Positions 39,901-48,581 are shown, numbered from the stretch's first letter. The stretch is DNA of 64,000 nucleotides from an uncultured Lachnospiraceae bacterium (GCA_910578555.1 CAJTPS010000002.1:187880-251879), one strand, 5' to 3'. The notes: generated by a model not told the origin, from the letters alone. A program made the numbers and translations.

Positions 39901-40068
39901 ATGGAAAGACCAGAAAAACTTGATACATTTATCTATGCCGTTTTGGCAGAAGCAAGGAGAAATAGCCTTGTAGAGGTATGTGAGTGCTTTGACATATCAG
40001 AAGAAGAAATGAATGAGTGCTTAGAGTATTTGCGGTCAAAAGAGGGAATGAACATTAAAGACATTTAA
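39901..40068 (+). CDS. Small hypothetical protein
   Basis: 55 residues with a short HTH-like pattern (SLVEVCECFDISEEEMNECL). AAGGAGG precedes the ATG, 14 nt after RecT. Followed by a terminator hairpin. Confidence 0.6.
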   Translation: MERPEKLDTFIYAVLAEARRNSLVEVCECFDISEEEMNECLEYLRSKEGMNIKDI

Positions 40069-40082
40069 GAGATAGCCACACA

Positions 40083-40108
40083 GCGGACTTTCTTTCGGGG
40101 AAGTCCGC
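40083..40108 (+). terminator. Terminator-like hairpin
   Basis: GCGGACTT (40083-40090) pairs with AAGTCCGC (40101-40108), followed by AAATAAAA. Separates the recombination block from the nicotinamidase block. Confidence 0.55.
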
Positions 40109-40164
40109 AAATAAAACAGGCAGTAATGCAAATTAACATAAACCATTTTAAGGAGGATTTATCA

Positions 40165-41070
40165 ATGAAAACAAAGTATGAAGAAATCGTAAACGTAAAC
40201 GCCATCGGAAAGGCAGAGAACCCTATTTCGCTGAATGAAATTCTGAAAATGGCGAATGACGAACAGCTTACGCCGTCCAAGCAGAACAAGGAACGGGTGC
40301 TGTTTATCGGCATTGATGTGCAACAGGACTTCATGGACGACGGCGCATTGGGTGTACCTGGTGCGCATGGGGATGTGGAACGCATGACAAGATTTATCTA
40401 CAACAACATGGATAAAATCAGCAACATTGCGGTATCAATCGACACGCATACGCCGCACCAGATTTTTCATCCTTGCTGGTGGATTGACGAGAACGGAAAC
40501 AATCCGGCGCCATACACGCCTATCACACTTGCAGACCTTGACAGCGGAAAATGGCGGTCGGTTATAAACCCTATGGCAAGTCGTGATTATGTGGAGCATT
40601 TGGAAAAAGACGGAAAGAAAACGCTTTGCGTATGGTCTTACCACTGTATTCAGGGAACGACAGGCTGTGCATTGGAAAATCAATTCTCCAATATGATTTA
40701 CTTCCATTCTGTAGCGAAAAAGTCTGTTGTGCAGAGGCTTGTAAAAGGACAAGACCCGCTGTCCGAGATGTACGGAGTTATCAAGCCGGAATACGACACC
40801 AACGGCTATATTAACCTTGACTTCCTGAATAAGATTGAGAAATTCGACAAGGTTATCATCGGCGGCGAGGCAAGAGATTACTGTGTGTACGAATCTTTGA
40901 ATCAGATGTTTGAGCACTATAAGAACAATGCAGAAACGCTGAAAAAGATTTACGTGCTTGAAGATTGTATGTCTGCAATCGGTAATCCTTCTGATGTGGA
41001 TAAGATGTATGCGGATTTGCAGAGCCAGTATCATTTCAACATTGTTAAAAGTACAGAATGGAGTTTGTAA
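40165..41070 (+). CDS. Nicotinamidase / isochorismatase-family cysteine hydrolase
   Basis: 301 residues, longer than typical PncA by an N-terminal extension. Catalytic Asp in FIGIDVQQDFMDDGALGVPG, metal ligands in IDTHTPHQIFHPCWW, the PncA phrase CVWSYHCIQGTTGCALE, Lys in RLVKGQDPLSEMYG and nucleophile Cys in IIGGEARDYCVYESL are all present. Expected to hydrolyse nicotinamide (NAD salvage). AAGGAGG precedes the ATG. It is followed by a homing-endonuclease gene and then an orphan 3' end like its own. Confidence 0.85.
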   Translation: MKTKYEEIVNVNAIGKAENPISLNEILKMANDEQLTPSKQNKERVLFIGIDVQQDFMDDGALGVPGAHGDVERMTRFIYNNMDKISNIAVSIDTHTPHQIFHPCWWIDENGNNPAPYTPITLADLDSGKWRSVINPMASRDYVEHLEKDGKKTLCVWSYHCIQGTTGCALENQFSNMIYFHSVAKKSVVQRLVKGQDPLSEMYGVIKPEYDTNGYINLDFLNKIEKFDKVIIGGEARDYCVYESLNQMFEHYKNNAETLKKIYVLEDCMSAIGNPSDVDKMYADLQSQYHFNIVKSTEWSL

Positions 41071-41073
41071 TCA

Positions 41074-41889
41074 ATGAAATCTAGGGAAATAGACTTTGAC
41101 AAAACATATTCGTCGACAAATTACGGGAACTTCAAAATAATTGCAGAGGCAGAAAGAAAACCGTATCAGAAGAAACGAATTCTGATTGAGTTTACAGAAA
41201 CAGGAACGCAATCAGAAGTAAGCTATGATGAAGCCTTAAAAGGTTGCGTGAAAGATGTAATGCGACCAAGCATTTTGGGAGTTGCATATCTTGGAAACGC
41301 ACACAAGAAAGGAAATGAAAGGCTTTACAACTTGTGGATAAGTATGCTGTCAAGGTGCTATTCCCCCGGAAACAGGGCTTACAGATTTTATGGGGATAAA
41401 GGCTGTTATGTAGATGGAAGATGGCATTGCTTTGAAAATTTCCTATCTGATGTCAAGACAATTCCTGGAAATGAACTTTTGGAATCCGGCGCAAGAATAG
41501 AACTTGACAAAGATATTTTGCAAAGAGGATTAAAAGAGAATAAATGCTATTCAAAAGATACTTGTATGTGGGTATCTAAGGATAGTAATAACAGGGTTCA
41601 TTTGGTGGATTCAAATAAGGATAATGATTATTCATCAAAGTATGTAGGAGTTTGTTTTGACAAAAGATGGGGAGTTTTTCAATCACAGATAAACATTGAC
41701 GGAAAACAAGTCTACATAGGCAAATTTACAAATGAAGTTGCGGCGGCTAATGCTTACAACTACTATGCCGGGCAACAGGGAATTGAGATAACAAAAAACG
41801 ACTGTGCATACATGAGCAAGGAAGAATGGGAGAGGTTCAGGAAAAAGAGAGGCAGGAAAAGGACGAGTTCAAGACCAAGTACCATGTAA
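41074..41889 (+). CDS. Homing-endonuclease-like protein with AP2 domain
   Basis: 271 residues. The AP2 DNA-binding module is SSKYVGVCFDKRWGVFQSQI with KQVYIGKFTNEVAAANAYNY at about 190-240; the central part (NLWISMLSRCYSPGNRAYRF and FENFLSDV) is like phage HNH-AP2 endonucleases. It starts 3 nt after the nicotinamidase stop. Its last residues run, in another frame, over a displaced nicotinamidase-like 3' end. Confidence 0.78.
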   Translation: MKSREIDFDKTYSSTNYGNFKIIAEAERKPYQKKRILIEFTETGTQSEVSYDEALKGCVKDVMRPSILGVAYLGNAHKKGNERLYNLWISMLSRCYSPGNRAYRFYGDKGCYVDGRWHCFENFLSDVKTIPGNELLESGARIELDKDILQRGLKENKCYSKDTCMWVSKDSNNRVHLVDSNKDNDYSSKYVGVCFDKRWGVFQSQINIDGKQVYIGKFTNEVAAANAYNYYAGQQGIEITKNDCAYMSKEEWERFRKKRGRKRTSSRPSTM

Positions 41890-41921
41890 ACCTTGTGAAC
41901 AGCACAGACAGCATTTTGTAG
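41826..41921 (+). pseudogene. Orphan 3' end of a nicotinamidase-like gene
   Basis: Frame overlapping the end of the AP2 gene: ...EKERQEKDEFKTKYHVNLVN, then STDSIL and stop. It parallels the complete gene's ending (ADLQSQYHFNIVKSTEWSL). No start or ribosome site. Suggests the endonuclease gene came with a substitute 3' end for its host gene. Confidence 0.65.
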
Positions 41922-41930
41922 GAGGAAGTT

Positions 41931-42167
41931 ATGACAGTATATGAAATGATACAGGAATTGGCGCAGTATGACGCTGATTTAGATGTTGAAATCAATGTTA
42001 CAACTGATGATTACGAAACAACCGTTGAGGTTGAAGAAGATGTGAAAGACGGCGAGGAAACCGATGTAAAACTCGATATTGACGAGGATATAGAGGATTT
42101 TGACATTGATGATTACAAGAAGTACACAGGTAAGAGAGTTGTCAGAATAAATGCGGAATTGAGATAG
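41931..42167 (+). CDS. Small acidic protein
   Basis: 78 residues, strongly acidic (VEVEEDVKDGEETDVKLDID). AGGAGG precedes the ATG, 14 nt before the vWA gene. Possibly a DNA mimic or chaperone; no evidence beyond charge. Confidence 0.6.
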   Translation: MTVYEMIQELAQYDADLDVEINVTTDDYETTVEVEEDVKDGEETDVKLDIDEDIEDFDIDDYKKYTGKRVVRINAELR

Positions 42168-42180
42168 GAGGATTAAAACC

Positions 42181-42867
42181 ATGAGCAAATACGAAGAAAA
42201 CGGAATTGAGATTGACGGATTGGACGAAATCGAAGTGGAGAATACCGCCGTTGACGATTTGGAGAGCGAGAGTATCAACCTTATCTTTTTGGGGATTGAT
42301 GAAAGCGGCAGTATGGGAAGTTACATCAAGGATATGCATAATTGCCTTTCCGAGTTCAAAACTGCATTAAAGGACAGCAAAGAAGCTGATGAAATCCTCG
42401 TGGCAAGGGCAGACTTCGCAGACGACATCAAAATCGGTGGCTACAAGAAAATATCCGAGTTTGACACAGGGTTTGATGTGTATGGTTGCACTGCCATGTT
42501 TGACACGATCGTTGAGGGTTCGCAAAAATTGAAAGAGTACCGCAAATTCCTGAAAGAGCAGGGCATGACAAGGGTTAAGGCTGTGTTTGCCATTTTCAGT
42601 GACGGACTTGATAATCGGTCAAGCCACAGTTTCAGTGAGGCAAAGCAGGCGGTAGAGTTCCTTAACAGCGAAGAAATCACAACCGCATTTATCAGCTTCG
42701 GCGGTCAGGCGACGCAGACGGCGCATGATTTAGGTTTCCGCAATATTCTTGATGTGGCAAGTTCCGCAAGCGAACTTCGCAAGGCGTTTAACTGCCTGTC
42801 AAAGTCGGTTATTGAGAGCAGTAAGTCAGTGTTGGCAGATGACGGAGACGACTTTTTCCAGATTTAG
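42181..42867 (+). CDS. vWA-domain protein (TerY-like)
   Basis: 228 residues. A complete MIDAS metal site: DESGSMG (about residue 40), the Thr loop GCTAMFD and the Asp in IFSDGLDNRS. Cytoplasmic, no signal. Encoded with PP2C phosphatase and kinase genes, as in the TerY-P triads described for tellurite-stress and defence-like loci. AGGAGG precedes the ATG. Confidence 0.85.
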   Translation: MSKYEENGIEIDGLDEIEVENTAVDDLESESINLIFLGIDESGSMGSYIKDMHNCLSEFKTALKDSKEADEILVARADFADDIKIGGYKKISEFDTGFDVYGCTAMFDTIVEGSQKLKEYRKFLKEQGMTRVKAVFAIFSDGLDNRSSHSFSEAKQAVEFLNSEEITTAFISFGGQATQTAHDLGFRNILDVASSASELRKAFNCLSKSVIESSKSVLADDGDDFFQI

Positions 42868-42877
42868 GAGGGTGGAT

Positions 42878-43510
42878 ATGAAAATCATAAAAGCGGGATA
42901 TGAGATTTTAACAGAAATTTCAGATGGTGGAATTTCGGAATTGCAGCACATCGAGAAAATAGGGCGAGTGTGTTACAAATCCGAGGATAAAATCACGGAG
43001 GATGGAGAATCAGCAAAGAAATTTGTCAAGATGATTATTGAAAGAGGACACGAGGCTATGATTGAACATTCCTCTTTGTCGGTCAAATTTATTGTTGACA
43101 GAGGGGTATCACATGAACTTGTGCGGCACAGAATAGCGTCATTTGCACAGGAAAGCACACGGTACTGCAATTACAGTAAGGATAAGTTTGATAATGGTGT
43201 GACTTTCATCAAGCCGCTTTTCTTTGATGATACAAAATATCAAAGGTGGCTGGCGGCTATGGCTGACGCTGAAAGCGCATATCTTGATTTGCTGAATAGC
43301 GGAGCGACACCGCAGGAGGCGCGTTCTGTATTGCCGAACAGCACAAAGACGGAAATTACCATTACGGCGAATTACAGAGAGTGGAGAAATTTATTTAAGC
43401 TTCGGACAGCAAATGCGGAACACCCTCAAATGCGAGAGGCAACAATTCCATTATTGAAAGAATTAAAAGAGAAGTTGCCAATTATCTTTGATGATATTGA
43501 GCCTGAATGA
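42878..43510 (+). CDS. thyX: Flavin-dependent thymidylate synthase ThyX
   Basis: 210 residues. ThyX motif RHRIASFAQESTRYCNYSKD, plus the N-terminal EHSSLSVKF and the closing NAEHPQMREATIPLLKEL. Makes dTMP from dUMP with FAD, NADPH and methylene-folate, supplying phage DNA synthesis. ATG 42878 follows GGAGGGTGG; the frame upstream to 42749 is inside the vWA gene. Confidence 0.95.
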   Translation: MKIIKAGYEILTEISDGGISELQHIEKIGRVCYKSEDKITEDGESAKKFVKMIIERGHEAMIEHSSLSVKFIVDRGVSHELVRHRIASFAQESTRYCNYSKDKFDNGVTFIKPLFFDDTKYQRWLAAMADAESAYLDLLNSGATPQEARSVLPNSTKTEITITANYREWRNLFKLRTANAEHPQMREATIPLLKELKEKLPIIFDDIEPE

Positions 43511-43562
43511 TTTAAATGTGTGGGGCGGTGCAAAAGCCGCCCTGTAAAGAAAGGTGGATATT

Positions 43563-43889
43563 ATGAACAGGATGACGATAAATGGAACAACAATTTCATG
43601 TTCTGGAAACAATGTAGTAATTTCAAACGGAAAAGTGATTGTAGATGGTAATTTAATTCAAACAGATATAGGGAATAACGCACAAGTAACAATAGAGGGA
43701 GATGTGAACAAAATTGAATGTTCTGGTTCGATTGAAGTTCATGGAAACAGCGGAGAAATTGATTGTGGAGGAAGTTGCACAATAAGAGGAAACGTAAAAG
43801 GAGATGTAGATTGTGGCGGTTCTTGTACTTGCGGAGATGTATCTGGCGATATTAACGCAGGAGGAAGTGTAAAGTGTATTAGAAAATAA
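43563..43889 (+). CDS. Beta-helix (bactofilin-like) protein
   Basis: 108 residues with short hydrophobic/glycine repeats (NVVISNGKVIVDGNLIQ; IEVHGNSGEIDCGGSCTIRG; VKGDVDCGGSC), the right-handed beta-helix pattern of polymer-forming proteins. Several Cys are placed regularly on one face. AAGGTGG lies before ATG 43563. Role with the neighbouring phosphatase and kinase unknown. Confidence 0.65.
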   Translation: MNRMTINGTTISCSGNNVVISNGKVIVDGNLIQTDIGNNAQVTIEGDVNKIECSGSIEVHGNSGEIDCGGSCTIRGNVKGDVDCGGSCTCGDVSGDINAGGSVKCIRK

Positions 43890-43910
43890 TATGCAGAAAA
43901 GAGGGTAAAT

Positions 43911-44573
43911 ATGTTCATAAATAAAATCGGCATGGAGCATTTGGAAACCGGAATGAACTGTCAGGATTACGGGTTTGTCGGAGAAAGAAGTTCCTATGTG
44001 TGTGACGGATGTTCAGAGGGGAAACATTCAGAGGTTGGAGCAAAGTTATTTTGCCATTTACTGCAAAGCCAATATCAGCATTGCTTTAACGAGAGAAACT
44101 ATATTGATATAAATGAAGCGTTTAGCAGAATGGTGCGGATTATAGGAGGAAATCCAAATTGGAAACGCGATTTTTTATGCTTTACCATTCTTCGGTTGGC
44201 TGAATGCGCGGATTGTTTTACCGTATCATACTGCGGCGACGGATACATAATCCTACAAGACCGCAACGGAAACATAGCCTTTGAGGAATTATCAGACGGC
44301 GAATACCCAAAATACTACATCTACAACTACATTGAGCCGGAATATCTGAAACACTACAAAGACGGCGTTTCCTTTTCACAAAAGACATTTTCCAAAGAAA
44401 AATACGCCAAAGTCGGCATAGCAAGCGACGGTCTGCGGTACATCTTGCAGGCTGATGAAGAATTACGAGAGGAATTTATAAACTGCCTGAAATCGGGCAA
44501 GGAACTGAAAACAAAGCTGTTTATCAATCGCAATCATAAGATTTTCAAAGATGATGTGACGATTGTGTTTTGA
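43911..44573 (+). CDS. PP2C-like Ser/Thr phosphatase
   Basis: 220 residues. PPM-family marks: NCQDYGFVGERSSYVCDGCS (metal Asp), CGDGYII, IASDGLR and the closing DDVTIVF. Expected to reverse phosphorylation by the kinase encoded at 45.2 kb. Short for the family but the metal-binding aspartates are present. Confidence 0.8.
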   Translation: MFINKIGMEHLETGMNCQDYGFVGERSSYVCDGCSEGKHSEVGAKLFCHLLQSQYQHCFNERNYIDINEAFSRMVRIIGGNPNWKRDFLCFTILRLAECADCFTVSYCGDGYIILQDRNGNIAFEELSDGEYPKYYIYNYIEPEYLKHYKDGVSFSQKTFSKEKYAKVGIASDGLRYILQADEELREEFINCLKSGKELKTKLFINRNHKIFKDDVTIVF

Positions 44574-44583
44574 GGTGATTTTA

Positions 44584-45255
44584 TTGAGAGTTTTAGTAGC
44601 CTGTGAGGAAAGCCAAAGAGTTTGTATAGAATTTCGGAAATTAGGTCATGAGGCATATTCCTGCGACATTGAACCGTGCAGCGGAGGACATGAAGAATGG
44701 CATATACAGAATGATGTGCTTCCGATTTTGAATGGAAACTGTGAATTTCAGACAGTAGACAGTGCGACACATAGAATTGGCGGTAAATGGGATATGATTA
44801 TTGCTTTTCCGCCTTGTACATATCTTTCCAATGCAGGAGCAAGGCACTTGTGGAAAAACCACGAATTAAACCAAGAGCGGTACAAAAAAGGACTTGCGGC
44901 AAAGGAATTTTTTATGCAGATATTTAATGCCGATTGTGAGCGGATTGCAATAGAGAACCCAACGCCAAGTAAAATTTATGAATTGCCCGAAAAGTCGCAA
45001 GTGGTACAACCTTATCAATTCGGACACCTGTACACCAAAAGAACGCAACTTTGGTTAAAAGGATTGCTGCCGCTTGAACCTACAGAAATTGTTGAGCCTA
45101 TCGCTACATGGTGTCCAAGCGGTTCATATTCTCACAAGCATGGAGATAAACACAGAGGAATGTTTACAACAGATAGAGCCAAGAACAGAGCAAAAACATT
45201 TGAAGGTATTGCAAGGGCTATGGCTGAACAGTGGGGAGGTATAACATGCCAATAA
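44584..45255 (+). CDS. DNA cytosine methyltransferase-like protein
   Basis: 223 residues from TTG 44584 with GAGGTG upstream. LVACEESQRVCIEFRKLGHE is a SAM-binding start, AFPPCTYLSNAGARH holds the PPC catalytic motif, and IAIENPTPSK the ENP motif of C5-methylases. Much of the target-recognition region is missing, so it may be a minimal or altered enzyme. Overlaps the kinase gene by 10 nt. Confidence 0.75.
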   Translation: MRVLVACEESQRVCIEFRKLGHEAYSCDIEPCSGGHEEWHIQNDVLPILNGNCEFQTVDSATHRIGGKWDMIIAFPPCTYLSNAGARHLWKNHELNQERYKKGLAAKEFFMQIFNADCERIAIENPTPSKIYELPEKSQVVQPYQFGHLYTKRTQLWLKGLLPLEPTEIVEPIATWCPSGSYSHKHGDKHRGMFTTDRAKNRAKTFEGIARAMAEQWGGITCQ

Positions 45256-46934
45256 AATTTGACACCACAACCCGGACGCCATTAACCGAGGGAGGCGAGG
45301 GTTACATATACGAACACAACGGAAAAATTATAAAGACTTTCAAGCCGCGCATTGACATAGCAGCAAAGGAGAGAAAAGTAAATGCGCTGATGAAAACAAC
45401 ACTTCCTAAGGCTGTTATAACGCCCATAGACACGGTTTTAGATATGCGAGGTAGATTTATCGGCTACTGCATGGAAAAAGTGTGTGGAGAGGAATTTAAA
45501 CGGTTATCGAACCGAAAATTTGTGACTGCAAACAATATCACGACAAAGGACATTTTAGGATTGCTTGTCAAGGTTAAGTCTGTGCTGGTGGAAATCCACA
45601 AGCAGAATATCTATGTCGGTGATTTGAACGACCAGAACATTTTATTTGATACCGCCGGAAACATTTATTTGATTGACTGCGACAGTTGGACGGTTGGCGG
45701 CGACAAATGCACCGTTGCAATGGATATGTTCAAAGACCCGCATTTGAAAGCGGATAATTTCAATGCTGATACCGACAATTACGCCTTTATGGTGCTTGCA
45801 TGGAAATCTTTAACGAGGGTACATCCATTTGGCGGTACAGTTGAGCCAGATATGCCGATTTTAGATAGGATTAGCAAGGGAATATCGGTTATAGATAGGC
45901 AGAATGTGAAGTTACCACGATTGGCAAAAGAGTGGAAAGGTTTTTCACCAGACCTTGTATCGGAATTTAAGTCGGTATTTGAGGACAGTGTTCGGACATT
46001 ATTGGACAATATGGAAGATATGCTTGCGAACCTTACACAGTGCAAAAAGGACAAGGAATATTACTACAGCAAATTTTCTTCCTGCCCTTACTGTGACAGT
46101 AGCGCACAAATAAATAAAAAGCCTGTATCACAAGGAAGTGTCAGCGGCTTGAAACTGTATGCAATATATGACGGAACGAAGATTAAGGCGGTGTTTGACA
46201 GGCATACATATCTTGACAATGAGGGATTTGTCCATAACGGAAACCAGACAACGGCATTTTTCCCTATGGCAAGATACCACTACACAAAAGACGGAATGGC
46301 AGTTTTGAAACTGCCGGACTGCATTACGTTCCGCAACGGCAAAGATTATCAGATTGACAAGAAATACAAGTCTGCAATCGAAGTATGCGGAAACAAGATT
46401 TACTACATTTCGGCAAAGAACACGCTAACACAGCTTGAAATCATGCCGAGTGGTAACGGAATTAAGAACATATGTAAGGTCAGCAACACAGCGTATTTTG
46501 CGGTCAGTGGAGATAATTATTGCGTCATCAACTACTACACTGGAAAAATTATTGTGAATATCAACGGAACAAATACGGTAATTGACTACGATTCGGACAT
46601 TGTGAATTACGGTATACACCATGATGAAGTTTCGGGGAAATGGCTGATTATCTTGGAGGACAGCAAAGGGAAATTCAGCACGTTTGTTATCAACGGCGGC
46701 ACGGTGGAATATCAGACAGACGCAATCAAATACATCTGTCAGCTTAATTGCCCTTGCATTTACAACTCAAATATCTTTATCCCAGTTGACGGGAAAATCA
46801 GGGGATATTCTTACAAGAAATCGGCATTTAAGGATTTTGAATGCAGCGTAGTATCGGAGGAAAGCAAACTGATTAAAGAGAAAAACCGCTTTGTGATTGT
46901 GAATTTGGAGAATGTTTATTATCTGGAGAGTTAG
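45246..46934 (+). CDS. Ser/Thr protein kinase with zinc knuckle and beta-rich sensor
   Basis: 562 residues. Kinase domain (residues 10-290): glycine loop LTEGGEGYIYEHNG, lysine in KIIKTFKP, catalytic loop IYVGDLNDQNILFD, metal Asp in LIDCDSW replacing DFG. Then a CPYC knuckle near 285 and a long beta-repeat C-terminus resembling a propeller. The catalytic residues look intact. With the vWA and PP2C genes it completes a TerY-P-like triad. GGGAGG lies 6-7 nt before ATG 45246. Confidence 0.85.
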   Translation: MPIKFDTTTRTPLTEGGEGYIYEHNGKIIKTFKPRIDIAAKERKVNALMKTTLPKAVITPIDTVLDMRGRFIGYCMEKVCGEEFKRLSNRKFVTANNITTKDILGLLVKVKSVLVEIHKQNIYVGDLNDQNILFDTAGNIYLIDCDSWTVGGDKCTVAMDMFKDPHLKADNFNADTDNYAFMVLAWKSLTRVHPFGGTVEPDMPILDRISKGISVIDRQNVKLPRLAKEWKGFSPDLVSEFKSVFEDSVRTLLDNMEDMLANLTQCKKDKEYYYSKFSSCPYCDSSAQINKKPVSQGSVSGLKLYAIYDGTKIKAVFDRHTYLDNEGFVHNGNQTTAFFPMARYHYTKDGMAVLKLPDCITFRNGKDYQIDKKYKSAIEVCGNKIYYISAKNTLTQLEIMPSGNGIKNICKVSNTAYFAVSGDNYCVINYYTGKIIVNINGTNTVIDYDSDIVNYGIHHDEVSGKWLIILEDSKGKFSTFVINGGTVEYQTDAIKYICQLNCPCIYNSNIFIPVDGKIRGYSYKKSAFKDFECSVVSEESKLIKEKNRFVIVNLENVYYLES

Positions 46935-46946
46935 GAGGGAATGGAA

Positions 46947-47114
46947 ATGGCAAAGACATATATTGATGTTCCTGTAATTGGGTATAAGACTTGGCTTATT
47001 ACCACGGGAATTTTTAAGGATGGAAAATTTGTCGAAGATGAAGAAAATGATTTGATTGACGATTTGAGAAAAAGATACCCATACAGCCATGAAAATAACC
47101 ATGTAATAAGATAA
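46947..47114 (+). CDS. Small hypothetical protein
   Basis: 55 residues (AKTYIDVPVIGYKTWLITTG...). ATG 46947 is 7 nt from GGAGGG; another ATG lies 6 nt earlier. No family recognised. Confidence 0.55.
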   Translation: MAKTYIDVPVIGYKTWLITTGIFKDGKFVEDEENDLIDDLRKRYPYSHENNHVIR

Positions 47115-47144
47115 CTGTTTTGAGATTAAGGAGGCTTAACCGAT

Positions 47145-47453
47145 ATGAGGATTTTATCGCAGGACACAGAAAGAATAGGATTGTTTGATGTTCCATACGA
47201 ATTATGTGTTGTTACCACTGGAAAAAATAAGAAAACCGGAAGCTCTTGCATTTATGTGAGATGTAATCTGTTTGGGGAATATTCGGTTGTTGCGGCTGAA
47301 TATTCAACAATCGAAAAAGCGAATAAAGCAATGGATATGCTGAAAAATGTTTACTATGACAGCGAATTATCAAAGTTTAACAATGACGGAACAACATTTT
47401 TGACTACGCACTTCCAATTTCCAAAAGACAACGAGATTGAGGTGTATCCATGA
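47145..47453 (+). CDS. Hypothetical protein
   Basis: 102 residues, alpha-beta (YELCVVTTGKNKKTGSSCIY, TIEKANKAMDMLKN). AAGGAGG precedes the ATG. Overlaps the next gene by 4 nt. Confidence 0.6.
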   Translation: MRILSQDTERIGLFDVPYELCVVTTGKNKKTGSSCIYVRCNLFGEYSVVAAEYSTIEKANKAMDMLKNVYYDSELSKFNNDGTTFLTTHFQFPKDNEIEVYP

Positions 47454-47677
47454 CGCAAAAATTTACTCACAAAGGCTACACACTGACACAGACCGATTAC
47501 AACCACCACTTTATGATATTTGCCAGTGATGGACACATGGTTATGCACGTTCCGTATGATAAGCCGCTAACAGAGGAAAAGGCGAGGGAGTTTATAGAAC
47601 ATTATATCTTCCTTACTGAGGAAACGGACAAATACTTAGATAAGTTAATGGAAGATGATGAGGGCAAAGAATTATGA
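47450..47677 (+). CDS. Hypothetical protein
   Basis: 75 residues (FTHKGYTLTQTDYNHHFMIF, then KPLTEEKAREFIEHYIFLTE). ATGA overlaps on both sides put it in a coupled string of four genes. Confidence 0.6.
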   Translation: MTQKFTHKGYTLTQTDYNHHFMIFASDGHMVMHVPYDKPLTEEKAREFIEHYIFLTEETDKYLDKLMEDDEGKEL

Positions 47678-48069
47678 ACATATCCACATTAGAACAAGTC
47701 CGAAAGGATTTTGAACATGGAGTTTACAACATGACAGAAAGCGGAAAATGTACGGGTTGTGGCAACTGCTGTAGCAACATTCTTCCAATGACAGATAGGG
47801 AAATTGAGGTTGTCAGGCGGTACATAAAGAAACATCACATCAAAGAGTGCAAGCATACAATACCGCTTGCAAAACCAGTTCTTGACATGACCTGCCCGTT
47901 TCTCAATACAGATAAGAAAACGGAGAAATGCACGATTTACAGCGTTCGTCCGGCGATATGCAGATGTTTTATCTGTTCTGAACCGAACGGTGCATTGAAA
48001 CACAAGGAATTATGGCATGGGGTTAGAAAGCCCGTGAATGTGAGGGAAACATTTTATGGAAAGGATTGA
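47674..48069 (+). CDS. YkgJ-type zinc/iron-cluster protein
   Basis: 131 residues with the cysteine pattern GKCTGCGNCCSNILPMTDRE, CPFLN, CTIYSVRPAICRCF, which defines the YkgJ/Fe-S cysteine cluster family. Role unknown. Coupled to neighbours. Confidence 0.8.
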   Translation: MNISTLEQVRKDFEHGVYNMTESGKCTGCGNCCSNILPMTDREIEVVRRYIKKHHIKECKHTIPLAKPVLDMTCPFLNTDKKTEKCTIYSVRPAICRCFICSEPNGALKHKELWHGVRKPVNVRETFYGKD

Positions 48070-48073
48070 TGAT

Positions 48074-48370
48074 ATGACCGAAGAAACAAAGCAGAAAATT
48101 CAGAAAATCGCACAGACCTATGGATATGACGCACAGAGCCGCCAGTGCATTGAGGAAATGGCAGAACTGACGCAGGCGATTAACAAGTATTGGCGTAAGC
48201 GAGGAAATGGACAGCCAACAGATAAAAAAGACTGTTTTGACAATCTTGTTGAGGAAATGGCTGACGTTCAAATCATGTTGTGGCAGTTGGAATATCTGCT
48301 AAATGCTGATACTTCAATTATTATTCAGCAGAAACTTGATAGGCAGATGGAAAGGATTGAGAGGGAATGA
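48074..48370 (+). CDS. MazG-like NTP pyrophosphohydrolase
   Basis: 98 residues with the all-alpha NTP-PPase signature: CIEEMAELTQAINKYWRKRG and NLVEEMADVQIMLWQLEYLL (EExxE...ExxD metal residues). Removes pyrophosphate from nucleotides or lowers ppGpp. ATG 48074 has AAGG 9 nt upstream; an ATG at 48056 is also possible. Confidence 0.78.
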   Translation: MTEETKQKIQKIAQTYGYDAQSRQCIEEMAELTQAINKYWRKRGNGQPTDKKDCFDNLVEEMADVQIMLWQLEYLLNADTSIIIQQKLDRQMERIERE

Positions 48371-48570
48371 AAGTATTTGTAATAGATAGAACAGACCGTT
48401 ATTCATATTGCGACAACTACAAAGCGGTTGTTGTTGCAGAAGATGAACTCCATGCTGAAAGATATGCAAGATGGAAAATAAGTGACTTTAAGAAAGCAAA
48501 ACTCAAAGTAACCGAGGTTGATTTGGAGGCAGGAGAACAGATTTTATCTGTTGAAAATGTCGGAGCATAA
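48367..48570 (+). CDS. Small hypothetical protein
   Basis: 67 residues, alpha-beta (MKVFVIDRTDRYSYCDNYKA; DELHAERYARWKISDFKKAK). ATG overlaps the MazG-like stop. Family not recognised. Confidence 0.6.
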   Translation: MKVFVIDRTDRYSYCDNYKAVVVAEDELHAERYARWKISDFKKAKLKVTEVDLEAGEQILSVENVGA

Positions 48571-48581
48571 AAGGAAGTGAT

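Noticed and set aside
40435..41034. 199-codon minus-strand frame over the nicotinamidase-like gene
   Set aside because: The plus strand holds all catalytic residues of the family, so the reverse frame is a shadow.
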